Shown: piece after piece, positions 46,429 through 55,153 of the stretch
Position numbering within the stretch: position 1 is the first letter of the stretch
Layout: each line of letters opens with the position of its first letter
Source: Deltaproteobacteria bacterium
GTDB taxonomy: Bacteria > Desulfobacterota > Binatia > UBA1149 > CAITLU01
Assembly: GCA_016218925.1 (NCBI GenBank)
Contig: JACRCR010000160.1
Location: forward strand, 1 to 64,000
Direction of reading: 5' to 3'
DNA: 64,000 bases
Position numbers and translations under genes: made by a program
Notes under the pieces: generated by a model
What the model was told of the DNA's origin: nothing
The model's input: only the letters and a program-made list of their open reading frames with translations
Databases searched by the model: none

Positions 46429-47640
46429 ATGATACGGATGGGCTGGCGAAATCTGTGGCGCAACCGGCGGCGCACCGCATTGACGATGACCACGGTGGGT
46501 TTTGCCACCGCGATCCTGGTGCTCACGCAGGCGCTGATGCACGGGATGGTAGAAGGTACCGCGCGCAACGCCACCGACACTTTCGTCGGTGAGGTACAGG
46601 TTCACGCGCCTGGCTGGGTCACCGACCGTTCCTTCTACAATTCGCTGGCGGCGCCGCGTCCGGTTCTGGCCGCGCTCGCCGAGGCTGGCCTGCCCGCGGC
46701 TCCCAGAGCGTACGGCTTCGGCCTGACCGCGCGCGCCAACAAATCGGCAGGCGCGATGTTCTGGGGCGTCGACCCGGCCGCCGAGGCCGGTGCGTTCGAT
46801 CTGCCCGCGAGTCTGGAACGCGGCAGCTTCCTGACGGCGGCGGCCAGCCGCGAGGTGGTGCTGGGGCGCAAGCTGGCGCGCTCGCTCGAAGCTGACGTCG
46901 GCAGCGAAGTCATAGCGGTGGTCGAAGCCGGCGACGGGTCGATAGGCAACGAGCTGTTCACCGTGGTCGGCATTCTGCAGGGACTCGGCGAGACCGCCGA
47001 TCGCAGCGCGGCGATCCTGCACAGCGACGACTTCAACGCTCTCTTCGTAGCCGGCGGGCGCATCCATGAGATCGCCGTCAATACACGCGGCGCGGTCGCG
47101 CCGGATCGGCTCGAAGCTCGTGTGGTCGCGCTCGCCCGCGACGCCGACGTCCGCACCTGGCGCGAACTGCTGCCGATGGTTTCCGACATGCTCGGCGTGC
47201 TCGACGCGAGCCTGTGGATCTTCTCGTCGGTGTTCCTGCTGGCGGCGGGCCTCGGAGTGACCAACACGATGTTGATGGCCGTCTACGAGCGCACCCACGA
47301 GTTCGGCGTGCTCAAGGCGCTCGGAACGCCGCCGCTGCGCATCGCCGCCGATGTCGCCGTCGAGGCGCTGCTGCTGGCGGTGGTCGCCACGGGTATCGGT
47401 GCCGGCGCAGGGACGGCCGGCGCGCTGGCGCTGCAACGCTGGGGAATCGACACCGCTGCCTGGGCAGGTTCGACTTCGCTGGCCGGTGTCGCGTTCGATC
47501 CGATCTGGCGTGCGAGCTTCTCGCTCGGCGCGCTGACGACGCCGGTGCTGACCATGTGGCTCGTCTGTGTGTTGGCGGCCGTGTATCCGGCCGCCTCGGT
47601 GGCCAGGCTGCGGGCTGTCGAAGCCATCGGCCGCACCTGA
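46429..47640 (+). CDS. ABC transporter permease (FtsX/MacB type)
   Basis: MIRMGWRNLWRNRRRTALTMTTVGFATAILVLTQALMHGM...GLGVTNTMLMAVYERTHEFGVLKALGTPPLRIAADVAVEALLLA. Confidence 0.88.
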   Translation: MIRMGWRNLWRNRRRTALTMTTVGFATAILVLTQALMHGMVEGTARNATDTFVGEVQVHAPGWVTDRSFYNSLAAPRPVLAALAEAGLPAAPRAYGFGLTARANKSAGAMFWGVDPAAEAGAFDLPASLERGSFLTAAASREVVLGRKLARSLEADVGSEVIAVVEAGDGSIGNELFTVVGILQGLGETADRSAAILHSDDFNALFVAGGRIHEIAVNTRGAVAPDRLEARVVALARDADVRTWRELLPMVSDMLGVLDASLWIFSSVFLLAAGLGVTNTMLMAVYERTHEFGVLKALGTPPLRIAADVAVEALLLAVVATGIGAGAGTAGALALQRWGIDTAAWAGSTSLAGVAFDPIWRASFSLGALTTPVLTMWLVCVLAAVYPAASVARLRAVEAIGRT

Positions 47641-47648
47641 GGAAGGCG

Positions 47649-48890
47649 ATGATCGCACGCATGGCATGGCGCAATCTGTGGCGCCGCAAACGACGGACGC
47701 TGATCACGGTGGCTTCGATCTCTCTGGGTCTGGCGTGCGTGGTGTTCTTCCTTTCGCTCGCTGAAGGTGTCTACGCGCAGCTGGTCGACGACGCGGTGCG
47801 GATGCTGGCCGGCCACGTGACGGTCGAGCACGAGTCGTACCGCGACGCACCGGCGGTCGACCTGGTGGTCGCCGATGCCTCGTCGCTGCGACGCCGCATC
47901 GAAGGCGTGGAGGCGGTAGCAGCGACGAAGCTGCTGATCGCCGGCCAGGGAATCGCCCGAAGCGGACGCGGAGCGGTCGGCGTTTCGATAGTCGGCGTCG
48001 AACCGCAGGTCGAGGCGAAGACCTCGCCGCTGGCGCGCAAGATGATTGCGGGGCGTTATCTCGAGTCCGGCGACGAGAGTCTGGCGGTGATCGGCAGCGC
48101 ACTGGCCGAGCGGCTCGGACTGACCCCGGGCAACAAGCTCGTGATTGCGAGCAACGATCGCGACGGCAACCTGGTCGAGCGACTTTTTCGTGTCAGCGGG
48201 ATCTTCAAGACCGGTGCCGAAGAGATCGACGGCTATCTGGTGGAAGTGCGCCTGGCCGACTCGCGCGGGCTGTTCGGCCTGGGCGCGGACGACGTGACCC
48301 AACTCGGCGTGCTGGTCCGCCCCGGCTACGACCCCGCGCGTCTGCGCGAGCAATTGGCCGCGGCGATCGGCGACGCAGAGATCGGCCGCCTGAACCTGGC
48401 GGTGCGTCCGTGGCAGGAGGTGATTCCCGAACTCGCCGCCTTCATACGTCTCGACCGCGTGTCCGACCACACCTTTCAGGCCCTGCTGGTGGTGCTGGTG
48501 CTGTCGACGATCCTGAACACGCTGGTGATGGCGGTGCTCGAGCGCGAGCGCGAACTGGGCGTGATGCTGGCTCTGGGGACCTCGCGCGGGCGGCTGGCGA
48601 CGCTGGTACTGGTGGAGGCCGCGATTCTGGCCGCGATCGGTTGCACGGCCGGACTCGCGCTCGGCGGCGCCGTTTCGGGTCTCGTACAGGTGTACGGATG
48701 GGATCTGAGCAGCCTGTATCCCAACGGGATGACTCTTTCGGGACTGGCCTTGTCGACGACGATCCATGCGCGCGTGAGCGCGCACAAACTCTTCGTCATC
48801 GGCGCGCTGGTCTTCGCCGCGACGGTGATCCTGGCGCTGTTCCCGGCCTTTCGCGCGGCCCGGGTCAGCGCCCTCGAGGGTGCGCGATGA
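47649..48890 (+). CDS. ABC transporter permease (FtsX/MacB type)
   Basis: MIARMAWRNLWRRKRRTLITVASISLGLACVVFFLSLAEGVYAQLV...ILNTLVMAVLERERELGVMLALGTSRGRLATLVLVEAAILA. Confidence 0.88.
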   Translation: MIARMAWRNLWRRKRRTLITVASISLGLACVVFFLSLAEGVYAQLVDDAVRMLAGHVTVEHESYRDAPAVDLVVADASSLRRRIEGVEAVAATKLLIAGQGIARSGRGAVGVSIVGVEPQVEAKTSPLARKMIAGRYLESGDESLAVIGSALAERLGLTPGNKLVIASNDRDGNLVERLFRVSGIFKTGAEEIDGYLVEVRLADSRGLFGLGADDVTQLGVLVRPGYDPARLREQLAAAIGDAEIGRLNLAVRPWQEVIPELAAFIRLDRVSDHTFQALLVVLVLSTILNTLVMAVLERERELGVMLALGTSRGRLATLVLVEAAILAAIGCTAGLALGGAVSGLVQVYGWDLSSLYPNGMTLSGLALSTTIHARVSAHKLFVIGALVFAATVILALFPAFRAARVSALEGAR

Positions 48891-49636
48891 TTTCGCAGTC
48901 GAGTTGCCGAGGCGCCGGTGGATCCGGCCGCGTGATGCTGCGGCTGGCGTCGGTGACGAAGGAGTATCGCGACGGCGAAGTCGTCGTCCGGGCGCTACGC
49001 GGCGTCGATCTGGAGATCGGCGCGGGCGAATTCGTGGCGATGGCGGGACCTTCAGGCTCGGGCAAGAGTACGCTGCTGCACATCGCCGGAGCGCTCGACC
49101 GGCCGACGGCGGGAAGCGTCGAAGTGGACGGCCACGATCTCGCCACGCTCAGCGAGCGCGAGCTGGCGCGCCTGCGGCGCGACCGCATCGGCTTCGTGTT
49201 CCAGAGTTACAATCTGATCCCGGTGCTGACTGCAGCCGAGAACGCCGAATACATACTGATGCTCCAGGGAGTCGCCGCAGCGGCGCGTCGCCAGCGCGTG
49301 CGTGAGCTGCTGGCGGAGGTGGGTCTGACGGGCCTCGAAGACCGCTACCCGCGCGAACTCTCGGGAGGACAACAGCAGCGCGTCGCGATCGCGCGCTCGC
49401 TGGCTTCGGGTCCGGCTCTGGTGCTGGCCGATGAGCCCACCGCCAACGTCGACACGGCCACGGCCGATTCGCTGCTCGATTTGATGGAAAGGATGCACCA
49501 CCAGCGCGGCGTCACGTTTCTGTTCTCGACTCACGATCCGCGCGTGATGCGCCGCTCTCACCGCTTGCTGGGACTCGTAGACGGACGCATCGAAGGCGAC
49601 GGTGCGCCAGCCGATCTGCTCGATGGCAGGCTCTGA
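48887..49636 (+). CDS. ABC transporter ATP-binding protein (LolD/MacB type)
   Basis: MAGPSGSGKSTLLHIAGALDRPTAGSVEVDG; DRIGFVFQSYNLIPVLTAAEN; LSGGQQQRVAIARSLASGPALVLADEPTANVDTATADSLLDLM. Confidence 0.92.
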   Translation: MISQSSCRGAGGSGRVMLRLASVTKEYRDGEVVVRALRGVDLEIGAGEFVAMAGPSGSGKSTLLHIAGALDRPTAGSVEVDGHDLATLSERELARLRRDRIGFVFQSYNLIPVLTAAENAEYILMLQGVAAAARRQRVRELLAEVGLTGLEDRYPRELSGGQQQRVAIARSLASGPALVLADEPTANVDTATADSLLDLMERMHHQRGVTFLFSTHDPRVMRRSHRLLGLVDGRIEGDGAPADLLDGRL

Positions 49637-50972
49637 CCCGAGCGTTACCGCCGCTCGCCGCTGCGCGTCGCTGGTCGTAGCGGGGCTGTGGCTGGCGGCG
49701 GCGACGCCCGTCGCGGCGCTGCTCGGTGACGTCGAGGGCAGCGGCGGCCTCGACGCGAACCTGCGCACGACGGTGCTGGGCATCGACAACTACCATGCAC
49801 CTGCGCTGCTGGGCGACCACGACTTCGACATGGCCTCGCAGACCCTGCTGCGCGCCGTCATCGCCGGACGCCCGAGCGACAGCCTGCGCTACGAAGTGCA
49901 CGCCGTGCAGTCACTGGAGCAATCGACCGCGACCGGCGGCGCGGCCGCCGGTCTGGCGTCGCCGGTTGGCCCGTCGTCGTCGAACCGTGAACTGCGATAT
50001 CGCGCGCTCGACTTCACCTGGGCGCAGGACGACCGTGGTCAGTGGCGCAGCGGCCTGGTGCTGGACCGTGCCAACGCGACGTTGCGGCTAGGGGCTTTCG
50101 ACGTGACCGCGGGCCGTCAGGCCATCACTTTCGGCCACACCTTCTTCTGGAGCCCGCTCGACGTGTTCTCGCCGTTCGACGCGCAGCAGTTCGACCGAGA
50201 CTACAAACCCGGTGTCGATGCGTTGCGGGTGGACGGCGATCTCGGCGCTCTCAGCGGCGTCACCTTGGTGGCCAGTGCGGGGCGCAGCATCGACGCGGCA
50301 GGCCAGGCTGCGCACGGCGGCTTTGCCGACGCGTCGTGGACAGGGTCGGCGCTGCTCGCGCGTGCATTCACGAACGTGGCGGGCTGGGACCTGGAGATCC
50401 AGGCGGGCAAGGTGTACGCCGGCTGGCAAGTCGGGCTGGGCGCCACCGGTGAATGGCTCGGAGTGGACCTGCGGGTCGAGATGGCGGCGTTGCGCGCCGA
50501 TTCCAGCCCGCCGCTGGTCATCGACTTGCCGGCGCCGATGCCGGATCTGGTGCGCGATGCCGAGACTCTCGTCGTCGGGGCGGGGCGTCGCTTCGATAAC
50601 TCTCTGGATCTGCACGCGGAATATTTCCTGAACGGCAGCGGCGACGCCGATGATCTGGCGACCTCGCTCGCGCGCGTGTCGGGCGGTGCGTTGCTCGCCG
50701 CCAGCCGTCATCTGATCGGTGTTACCGCGGCCTACGAGCTGCTGCCGATCCTGGTCGCGCGACTGTCGTGGATCGTCTCGCTGGAAGACGGCTCGGGGCA
50801 GGTGCAGCCGGGTCTGACCTGGTCGGCCGCCGACAACGTCGAAGTGTTGCTGGGCGCCTTCGTCTCGCACGGGCAGCGTCCCGATACGCCGGACTCGGGA
50901 TCGGTAGATTTCCGCAGCGAGTTCGGCAGTTATCCGAGCGTGCTGTATCTGCAGCCGAAGATCTACTTCTGA
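49623..50972 (+). CDS. outer-membrane beta-barrel/porin-like protein (possibly DUF1302-type)
   Basis: Signal sequence ASLVVAGLWLAAATPVAALLG; alternating-residue strands; LDVFSPFDAQQFDRDYKPGVDALRVDGDLGALSGVTLVAS; C-terminal aromatic ...SVLYLQPKIYF. Overlaps the ATPase stop. Confidence 0.6.
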   Translation: MAGSDPSVTAARRCASLVVAGLWLAAATPVAALLGDVEGSGGLDANLRTTVLGIDNYHAPALLGDHDFDMASQTLLRAVIAGRPSDSLRYEVHAVQSLEQSTATGGAAAGLASPVGPSSSNRELRYRALDFTWAQDDRGQWRSGLVLDRANATLRLGAFDVTAGRQAITFGHTFFWSPLDVFSPFDAQQFDRDYKPGVDALRVDGDLGALSGVTLVASAGRSIDAAGQAAHGGFADASWTGSALLARAFTNVAGWDLEIQAGKVYAGWQVGLGATGEWLGVDLRVEMAALRADSSPPLVIDLPAPMPDLVRDAETLVVGAGRRFDNSLDLHAEYFLNGSGDADDLATSLARVSGGALLAASRHLIGVTAAYELLPILVARLSWIVSLEDGSGQVQPGLTWSAADNVEVLLGAFVSHGQRPDTPDSGSVDFRSEFGSYPSVLYLQPKIYF

Positions 50973-51012
50973 GCGCCTCGGCGCTATCTCGTGGCAGGCG
51001 CGGAACGCGAGC

Positions 51013-52212
51013 CTACAGCATCGCAATCGCCTTGATCGCCATCACCTCGTTGGTGGCGTCCATGATCTGCAGCAGCTTGGCGTCGCGCATGTACTTCTCC
51101 AGACCGTACTCCTTGGAGATGCCGTATCCGCCGAGTACCTGAACCATCTCTACCGTGTGCTTCATCGCCATGTTGGTCGCGAAGACCCGCGCCGCCGCCG
51201 ACAGCTTGAGGTCTCCGAGCGCGCTCTGCGCCAGAGTCCACGACGCTTTCCACAGCAGCCCGCGCGCCGCCTCGATCGCCTGGAAGCACTCGAAGAAGCG
51301 AAACCCTATCGCTTCGTGCTCGACGATCGGCCTGCCGAACTGCACCCGCTGCTTGGCGTAGCCGAGCGCTTCTTCGTACGCCGCCCTCATCAAACCGACG
51401 GCGAGATAGCCGACTCCGATGTTGCCGACGGTCTTTATGGCATTGTGGATCATCGGATAGTTCTCGCTCGGCGGTACCAGCATGTAATCGGCGGGAATGC
51501 GTGCGCCGTCGAAAGCGACCGCCGCCTGGTTGAGCGCTCTCATGCCGATCTTGTCGAGCGCGTTGCCGCGCTGTACTTTCTCGCCGAGCGGCACCAGGAA
51601 CACACCGGAGCCTGGAATCCCCTTTGACGGGTCGACGCACGCGAAAACCAGAAAGAGGTCGGCGATGCCGCCGTTGCTGACGAAGCTCGACTTCTCGCCG
51701 TCGATCCGCCAATGGCCGCCGTCGCTGGTAGCGCGAGTGGCGTGGTGCACTGAGGGATCGTGATAGTTGCTGCCGTCCGAGCCGATGTTCCCTTCCGAGC
51801 TGCCCCACGCGGTGATGAGAGCACCGGTGTCGTCTTCGCAGTAGGGCCGCACGAACCTTTCGATCATGTCCTTGCGGTCGGGCGCCAGCACGCTGACGAA
51901 CAACGGTGCCACCGGTGCGGCGAGCAACGTGGCGGTGATGCCGATCCCTCCCACGGCCAGTTCTTCCCACACGAGTGCGGTGGTCAGCGGGTCCAGCCCC
52001 ATTCCGCCGAACTCTTCGCGGATTCCCATCTTGCCGAATCCGAGCTCGAAGGCCTGAGCGAGGACGTCTCTGAAAATCGCGCTGGTGAACACTTCGTCGG
52101 GGTTGGCGATCCTGTCGAGCGCGATCTCGGCCGGGCGCAGGACTTCGCGCGCGAATCTTCGCGCGAGTCCCTGGATTTCGAGCTGCTGGCGGGTTGGCGA
52201 GAAGTCGATCAT
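51013..52212 (-). CDS. acyl-CoA dehydrogenase
   Basis: MIDFSPTRQQLEIQGLARRFAREVLRPAEIALDRIANPDEVF...GIREEFGGMGLDPLTTALVWEELAVGGIGI...EMVQVLGGYGISKEYGLEKYMRDAKLLQIMDATNEVMAIKAIAML. Confidence 0.9.
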   Translation of the reverse strand: MIDFSPTRQQLEIQGLARRFAREVLRPAEIALDRIANPDEVFTSAIFRDVLAQAFELGFGKMGIREEFGGMGLDPLTTALVWEELAVGGIGITATLLAAPVAPLFVSVLAPDRKDMIERFVRPYCEDDTGALITAWGSSEGNIGSDGSNYHDPSVHHATRATSDGGHWRIDGEKSSFVSNGGIADLFLVFACVDPSKGIPGSGVFLVPLGEKVQRGNALDKIGMRALNQAAVAFDGARIPADYMLVPPSENYPMIHNAIKTVGNIGVGYLAVGLMRAAYEEALGYAKQRVQFGRPIVEHEAIGFRFFECFQAIEAARGLLWKASWTLAQSALGDLKLSAAARVFATNMAMKHTVEMVQVLGGYGISKEYGLEKYMRDAKLLQIMDATNEVMAIKAIAML

Positions 52213-52979
52213 CTCTCGAATCCCCAGTCGGTGCGTGCGAAGCAGTGCGGAAGGAACGCCGACGAGTCGGCCTCGCCGACGATCTCTCCGGGAAGCATGC
52301 GGTTGGTGCTGGTGAAATAGTACGAAGTGATCGGCTGAACGCATTCGATCTCGTTCCACGGATCGAACGGCGAGGGCTGGAAGGCGATCTCGCCGGGACC
52401 CATCTCGAATGCGTGGTACTCGACCTCGGTCTTTTGTCTGACCACCAGCACCGGGCCTTCGAACCCCGGCTTCAGGTCGGCCCTCGGCATGAACTTGAAC
52501 AGAAAACTCGGGCCGACTTTGAGAGGCGGCTGATCCATCTTCACCTCGAGGTTGGCCGTCACCGTGACGAACCGGACTCCCTTCCTCTCGATCCAGCCGG
52601 TCGCGACATCGCCCTGGCGTGACAGGTGAATGTTGCCGGTCTTCTTGGGAAAACCGTAGATCTCCCTGCCGTTGAAGATCCGATCGTCGCTGCCGTCCAG
52701 AGGCATCGAAAGACAGTAGTTGCCGATCTCTCCGCGGTACTGGCAGCGCACGAAGATCGCGCCCTCGCGATATCCCGGCCCGAGGTTGGTCTCGGGGAAT
52801 CTGCAGATGTAGACCAGCGCCCACGGCTCGGCGGCGGGCTCGAGCGGCGGCGGAAGCAGCCGCGAGACGATCTGCGGCCGTGTCTCGTAGAGCAGCCCGA
52901 GCATCTCGGCCCCCGGAAACTCACGCACCGCGTGCCGGTAGTAACTGTCGATTTCCTCGCTCGACTTTACGAATCCCAC
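52209..52979 (-). CDS. acetoacetate decarboxylase-family protein
   Basis: AEMLGLLYETRPQIVSRLLPPPLEPAAEPWALVYICRFPETNLGPGYREGAIFVRCQYRGEIGNYCLSMPLDGSDDRIFNGREIYGFPKKTGNIHL...GPVLVVRQKTEVEYHAFEMGPGEIAFQPSPFDPWNEI. Confidence 0.82.
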   Translation of the reverse strand: MGFVKSSEEIDSYYRHAVREFPGAEMLGLLYETRPQIVSRLLPPPLEPAAEPWALVYICRFPETNLGPGYREGAIFVRCQYRGEIGNYCLSMPLDGSDDRIFNGREIYGFPKKTGNIHLSRQGDVATGWIERKGVRFVTVTANLEVKMDQPPLKVGPSFLFKFMPRADLKPGFEGPVLVVRQKTEVEYHAFEMGPGEIAFQPSPFDPWNEIECVQPITSYYFTSTNRMLPGEIVGEADSSAFLPHCFARTDWGFER

Positions 52980-53059
52980 TGTCGTCTCCTGGTCCGGAAT
53001 CTGCGTGCAGCGGCTTGCACGAAGGCTATCCGGCGGCGGCTGGTTCGCCGTTGGTTACG

Positions 53060-55102
53060 CTACGGATTCGGCTCGCCCGCGGCGCGGAGCCGGACCCGTG
53101 GCAGCGCGAAGAAGAAGGTGCTCCCCTTCGCGAGTTGGCTGTGTGCCCATATTCTTCCGCCGTGGCCCTCGACGATTCCCTTGCAGATGGGGAGCCCGAG
53201 ACCGGCGCCATGGCGGTCGTCACGCGTGGCTTGCCAGTATCTATCGAAGACGTGAATCAGATGTTCGGGCGCGATTCCGCTCCCGCTGTCACTGACCCAG
53301 AACAGCACTTCACCGTCCTGGCTGCTGGTTCCCACTTCGATGCGGCCTCCGGCTGGCGTGAACTTGATCGCGTTGCCGATCAGGTTGGCGAAGACCTGCT
53401 GGATCCGGCGCCGGTCGACCAGTACGCAGGCGTCATCGGTGCGGACCGCCGCCGTGAGCTCCACGTCCAGCGCTATCGCCCGCGCCGCTTCGACCGCGGC
53501 GCCGACCAGATCCGCGCAGGGGTGGGGCTGCCGGTCGTGAACCATCTGCCCGGCTGCCAGCAGCTTCTCGTCGAGCAGGTCGTCGATCAGGCGGTTCATC
53601 TCGTCGATCGATTCGTTGATCAGACGCGCCGCGCGTCTCTCGGACTCGGTCGCGGCGCGAGCTCCGAGCGTGTGGGCGGAGAAGAGTATCGCGGTGAGCG
53701 GACTGCGAAGCTCGTGGGCCACCACCTGGAGCACGTCGTCGCGCGCCGCGGTGGCATGCTGGGCGGCCTGGAACAGCCGCGCATTGTCGATGGCCATGGC
53801 GGCCTGCCGTCCGAGCGCCTCGGCGAGTTGGAGGTCTTCTTCCCCGAAGCGAACGCCTCCGCGGCATCCGAGAAAGACGATGGCGCCGAGCATCCGGTGA
53901 TGCACCGCCAGCGGGATCGTGATCGACCAGGTCGGGTCGAGTCGTTCCAGAAGCCTGCGGTCCTCGCCTTCGATCCCGAGCGCGCCGGCGAAGTCGGGCG
54001 GCAACTCCGCGCAGGACTCGGCCCGGCGCGTCTCGAACACGCGACGCACCATCGGCGGCGGTTCCCCTGGTTCGAGCGACCGTTGCAGGGCCTTGGCGAT
54101 CTCTGCCTTGGCCGGATCGGAGGTCGCGACCTCGAGGCGGCGCACCTGTCCTCGTTCGTCGACGACGTCGACGATGACGAAGTCGGCGACCGAGGCCGAG
54201 GCGAGCCGCGCGATGCTGGCGAGGGTCTTCTCGTGGTCCAGTGACGAAGCGAGCAGCGCCGCGGCTTCGACGAGAAAGCGCTGTCTGGTCTCGCGGCGCC
54301 GGCGTTTTGAAACGTCACGCAATACCGCCGCGGAGATTCGCTGTCCTCCCACCGTGAACGACGAGATCGCGATCTCGGCGGGGAACTGCTCGCCGTCGCT
54401 GCGCCGTCCGACGACCGCACGCTGCTCTCCCGAGGTTCGTGATCCGGGCTGTCGCTCGATGAATCGTTCGATGTGCCGGCGATGGGCGGGACCCGAGCCC
54501 GGCGGGAGCAAGTCATCGAGAGGCCGCCCGAGCATCTCTGCGCTCGAGCGGCCGAATATGCGCTCGGCACCTTGATTGAAAACCGTGACATTCTGGTCGC
54601 CGTCGACGGCGATGATCGCGTCGGTGGCGAGCGTGACGATGCCGGACAATTTTTCTTCCGAAACGCGCAGTCCGTCTTCAGCTACTTTGCGCGGCGTGAT
54701 GTCGAAGCCGGTGCAGAAAACGAGGTCGGTGGCGGGGCTCTCTTCTATCCGCGTCGTGCACCGCCACAGGATTTCGCGGCGCTCGCCACCCTTGGTCATC
54801 CATGAGTTCTCCAGGGTGATCGGGTCGTGACCGGCGGCCAGCGCGGTCATGTGCGCCTCCTGGATCTCCGGGCGGTAGTGCCGCAGCAACTCCGCGCGCT
54901 TGATCGGGTCGCGGACCTCGTCGAGCGTGTAGCCGGAAAGTTCCTCGCAGGCCCGGTTCCAGTACACGACCTCCAGATCGCGATCGAGCACGACGACGAG
55001 CGAACCGACCATGTCGAAGAGGTGAAAATCGTGGCCGATCGCCGGGGTGGCTCCGGGTCCCGGAGCCGCGCTGCCGCGGCTGCGATGTCGCGGGATGCTC
55101 AC
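53060..55102 (-). CDS. cytoplasmic PAS-PAS-GAF sensor histidine kinase
   Basis: PAS (VVLDRDLEVVYWNRACEELSGYTLDEV; IIAVDGDQNVTVFNQGAERIFGRSSAEMLGRPL), GAF (FLVEAAALLASSLDHEKTLASIARLA...), HisKA (DVLQVVAHELRSPLTAILFSAHTL), HATPase (VFANLIGNAIKFTPAGGRIEV; GAGLGLPICKGIVEGHGG). Confidence 0.88.
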   Translation of the reverse strand: MSIPRHRSRGSAAPGPGATPAIGHDFHLFDMVGSLVVVLDRDLEVVYWNRACEELSGYTLDEVRDPIKRAELLRHYRPEIQEAHMTALAAGHDPITLENSWMTKGGERREILWRCTTRIEESPATDLVFCTGFDITPRKVAEDGLRVSEEKLSGIVTLATDAIIAVDGDQNVTVFNQGAERIFGRSSAEMLGRPLDDLLPPGSGPAHRRHIERFIERQPGSRTSGEQRAVVGRRSDGEQFPAEIAISSFTVGGQRISAAVLRDVSKRRRRETRQRFLVEAAALLASSLDHEKTLASIARLASASVADFVIVDVVDERGQVRRLEVATSDPAKAEIAKALQRSLEPGEPPPMVRRVFETRRAESCAELPPDFAGALGIEGEDRRLLERLDPTWSITIPLAVHHRMLGAIVFLGCRGGVRFGEEDLQLAEALGRQAAMAIDNARLFQAAQHATAARDDVLQVVAHELRSPLTAILFSAHTLGARAATESERRAARLINESIDEMNRLIDDLLDEKLLAAGQMVHDRQPHPCADLVGAAVEAARAIALDVELTAAVRTDDACVLVDRRRIQQVFANLIGNAIKFTPAGGRIEVGTSSQDGEVLFWVSDSGSGIAPEHLIHVFDRYWQATRDDRHGAGLGLPICKGIVEGHGGRIWAHSQLAKGSTFFFALPRVRLRAAGEPNP

Positions 55103-55153
55103 GCGCCCGTGACTACGCCGTCGCGGCTGCTAACGGAAACCGGACCTGAAACG

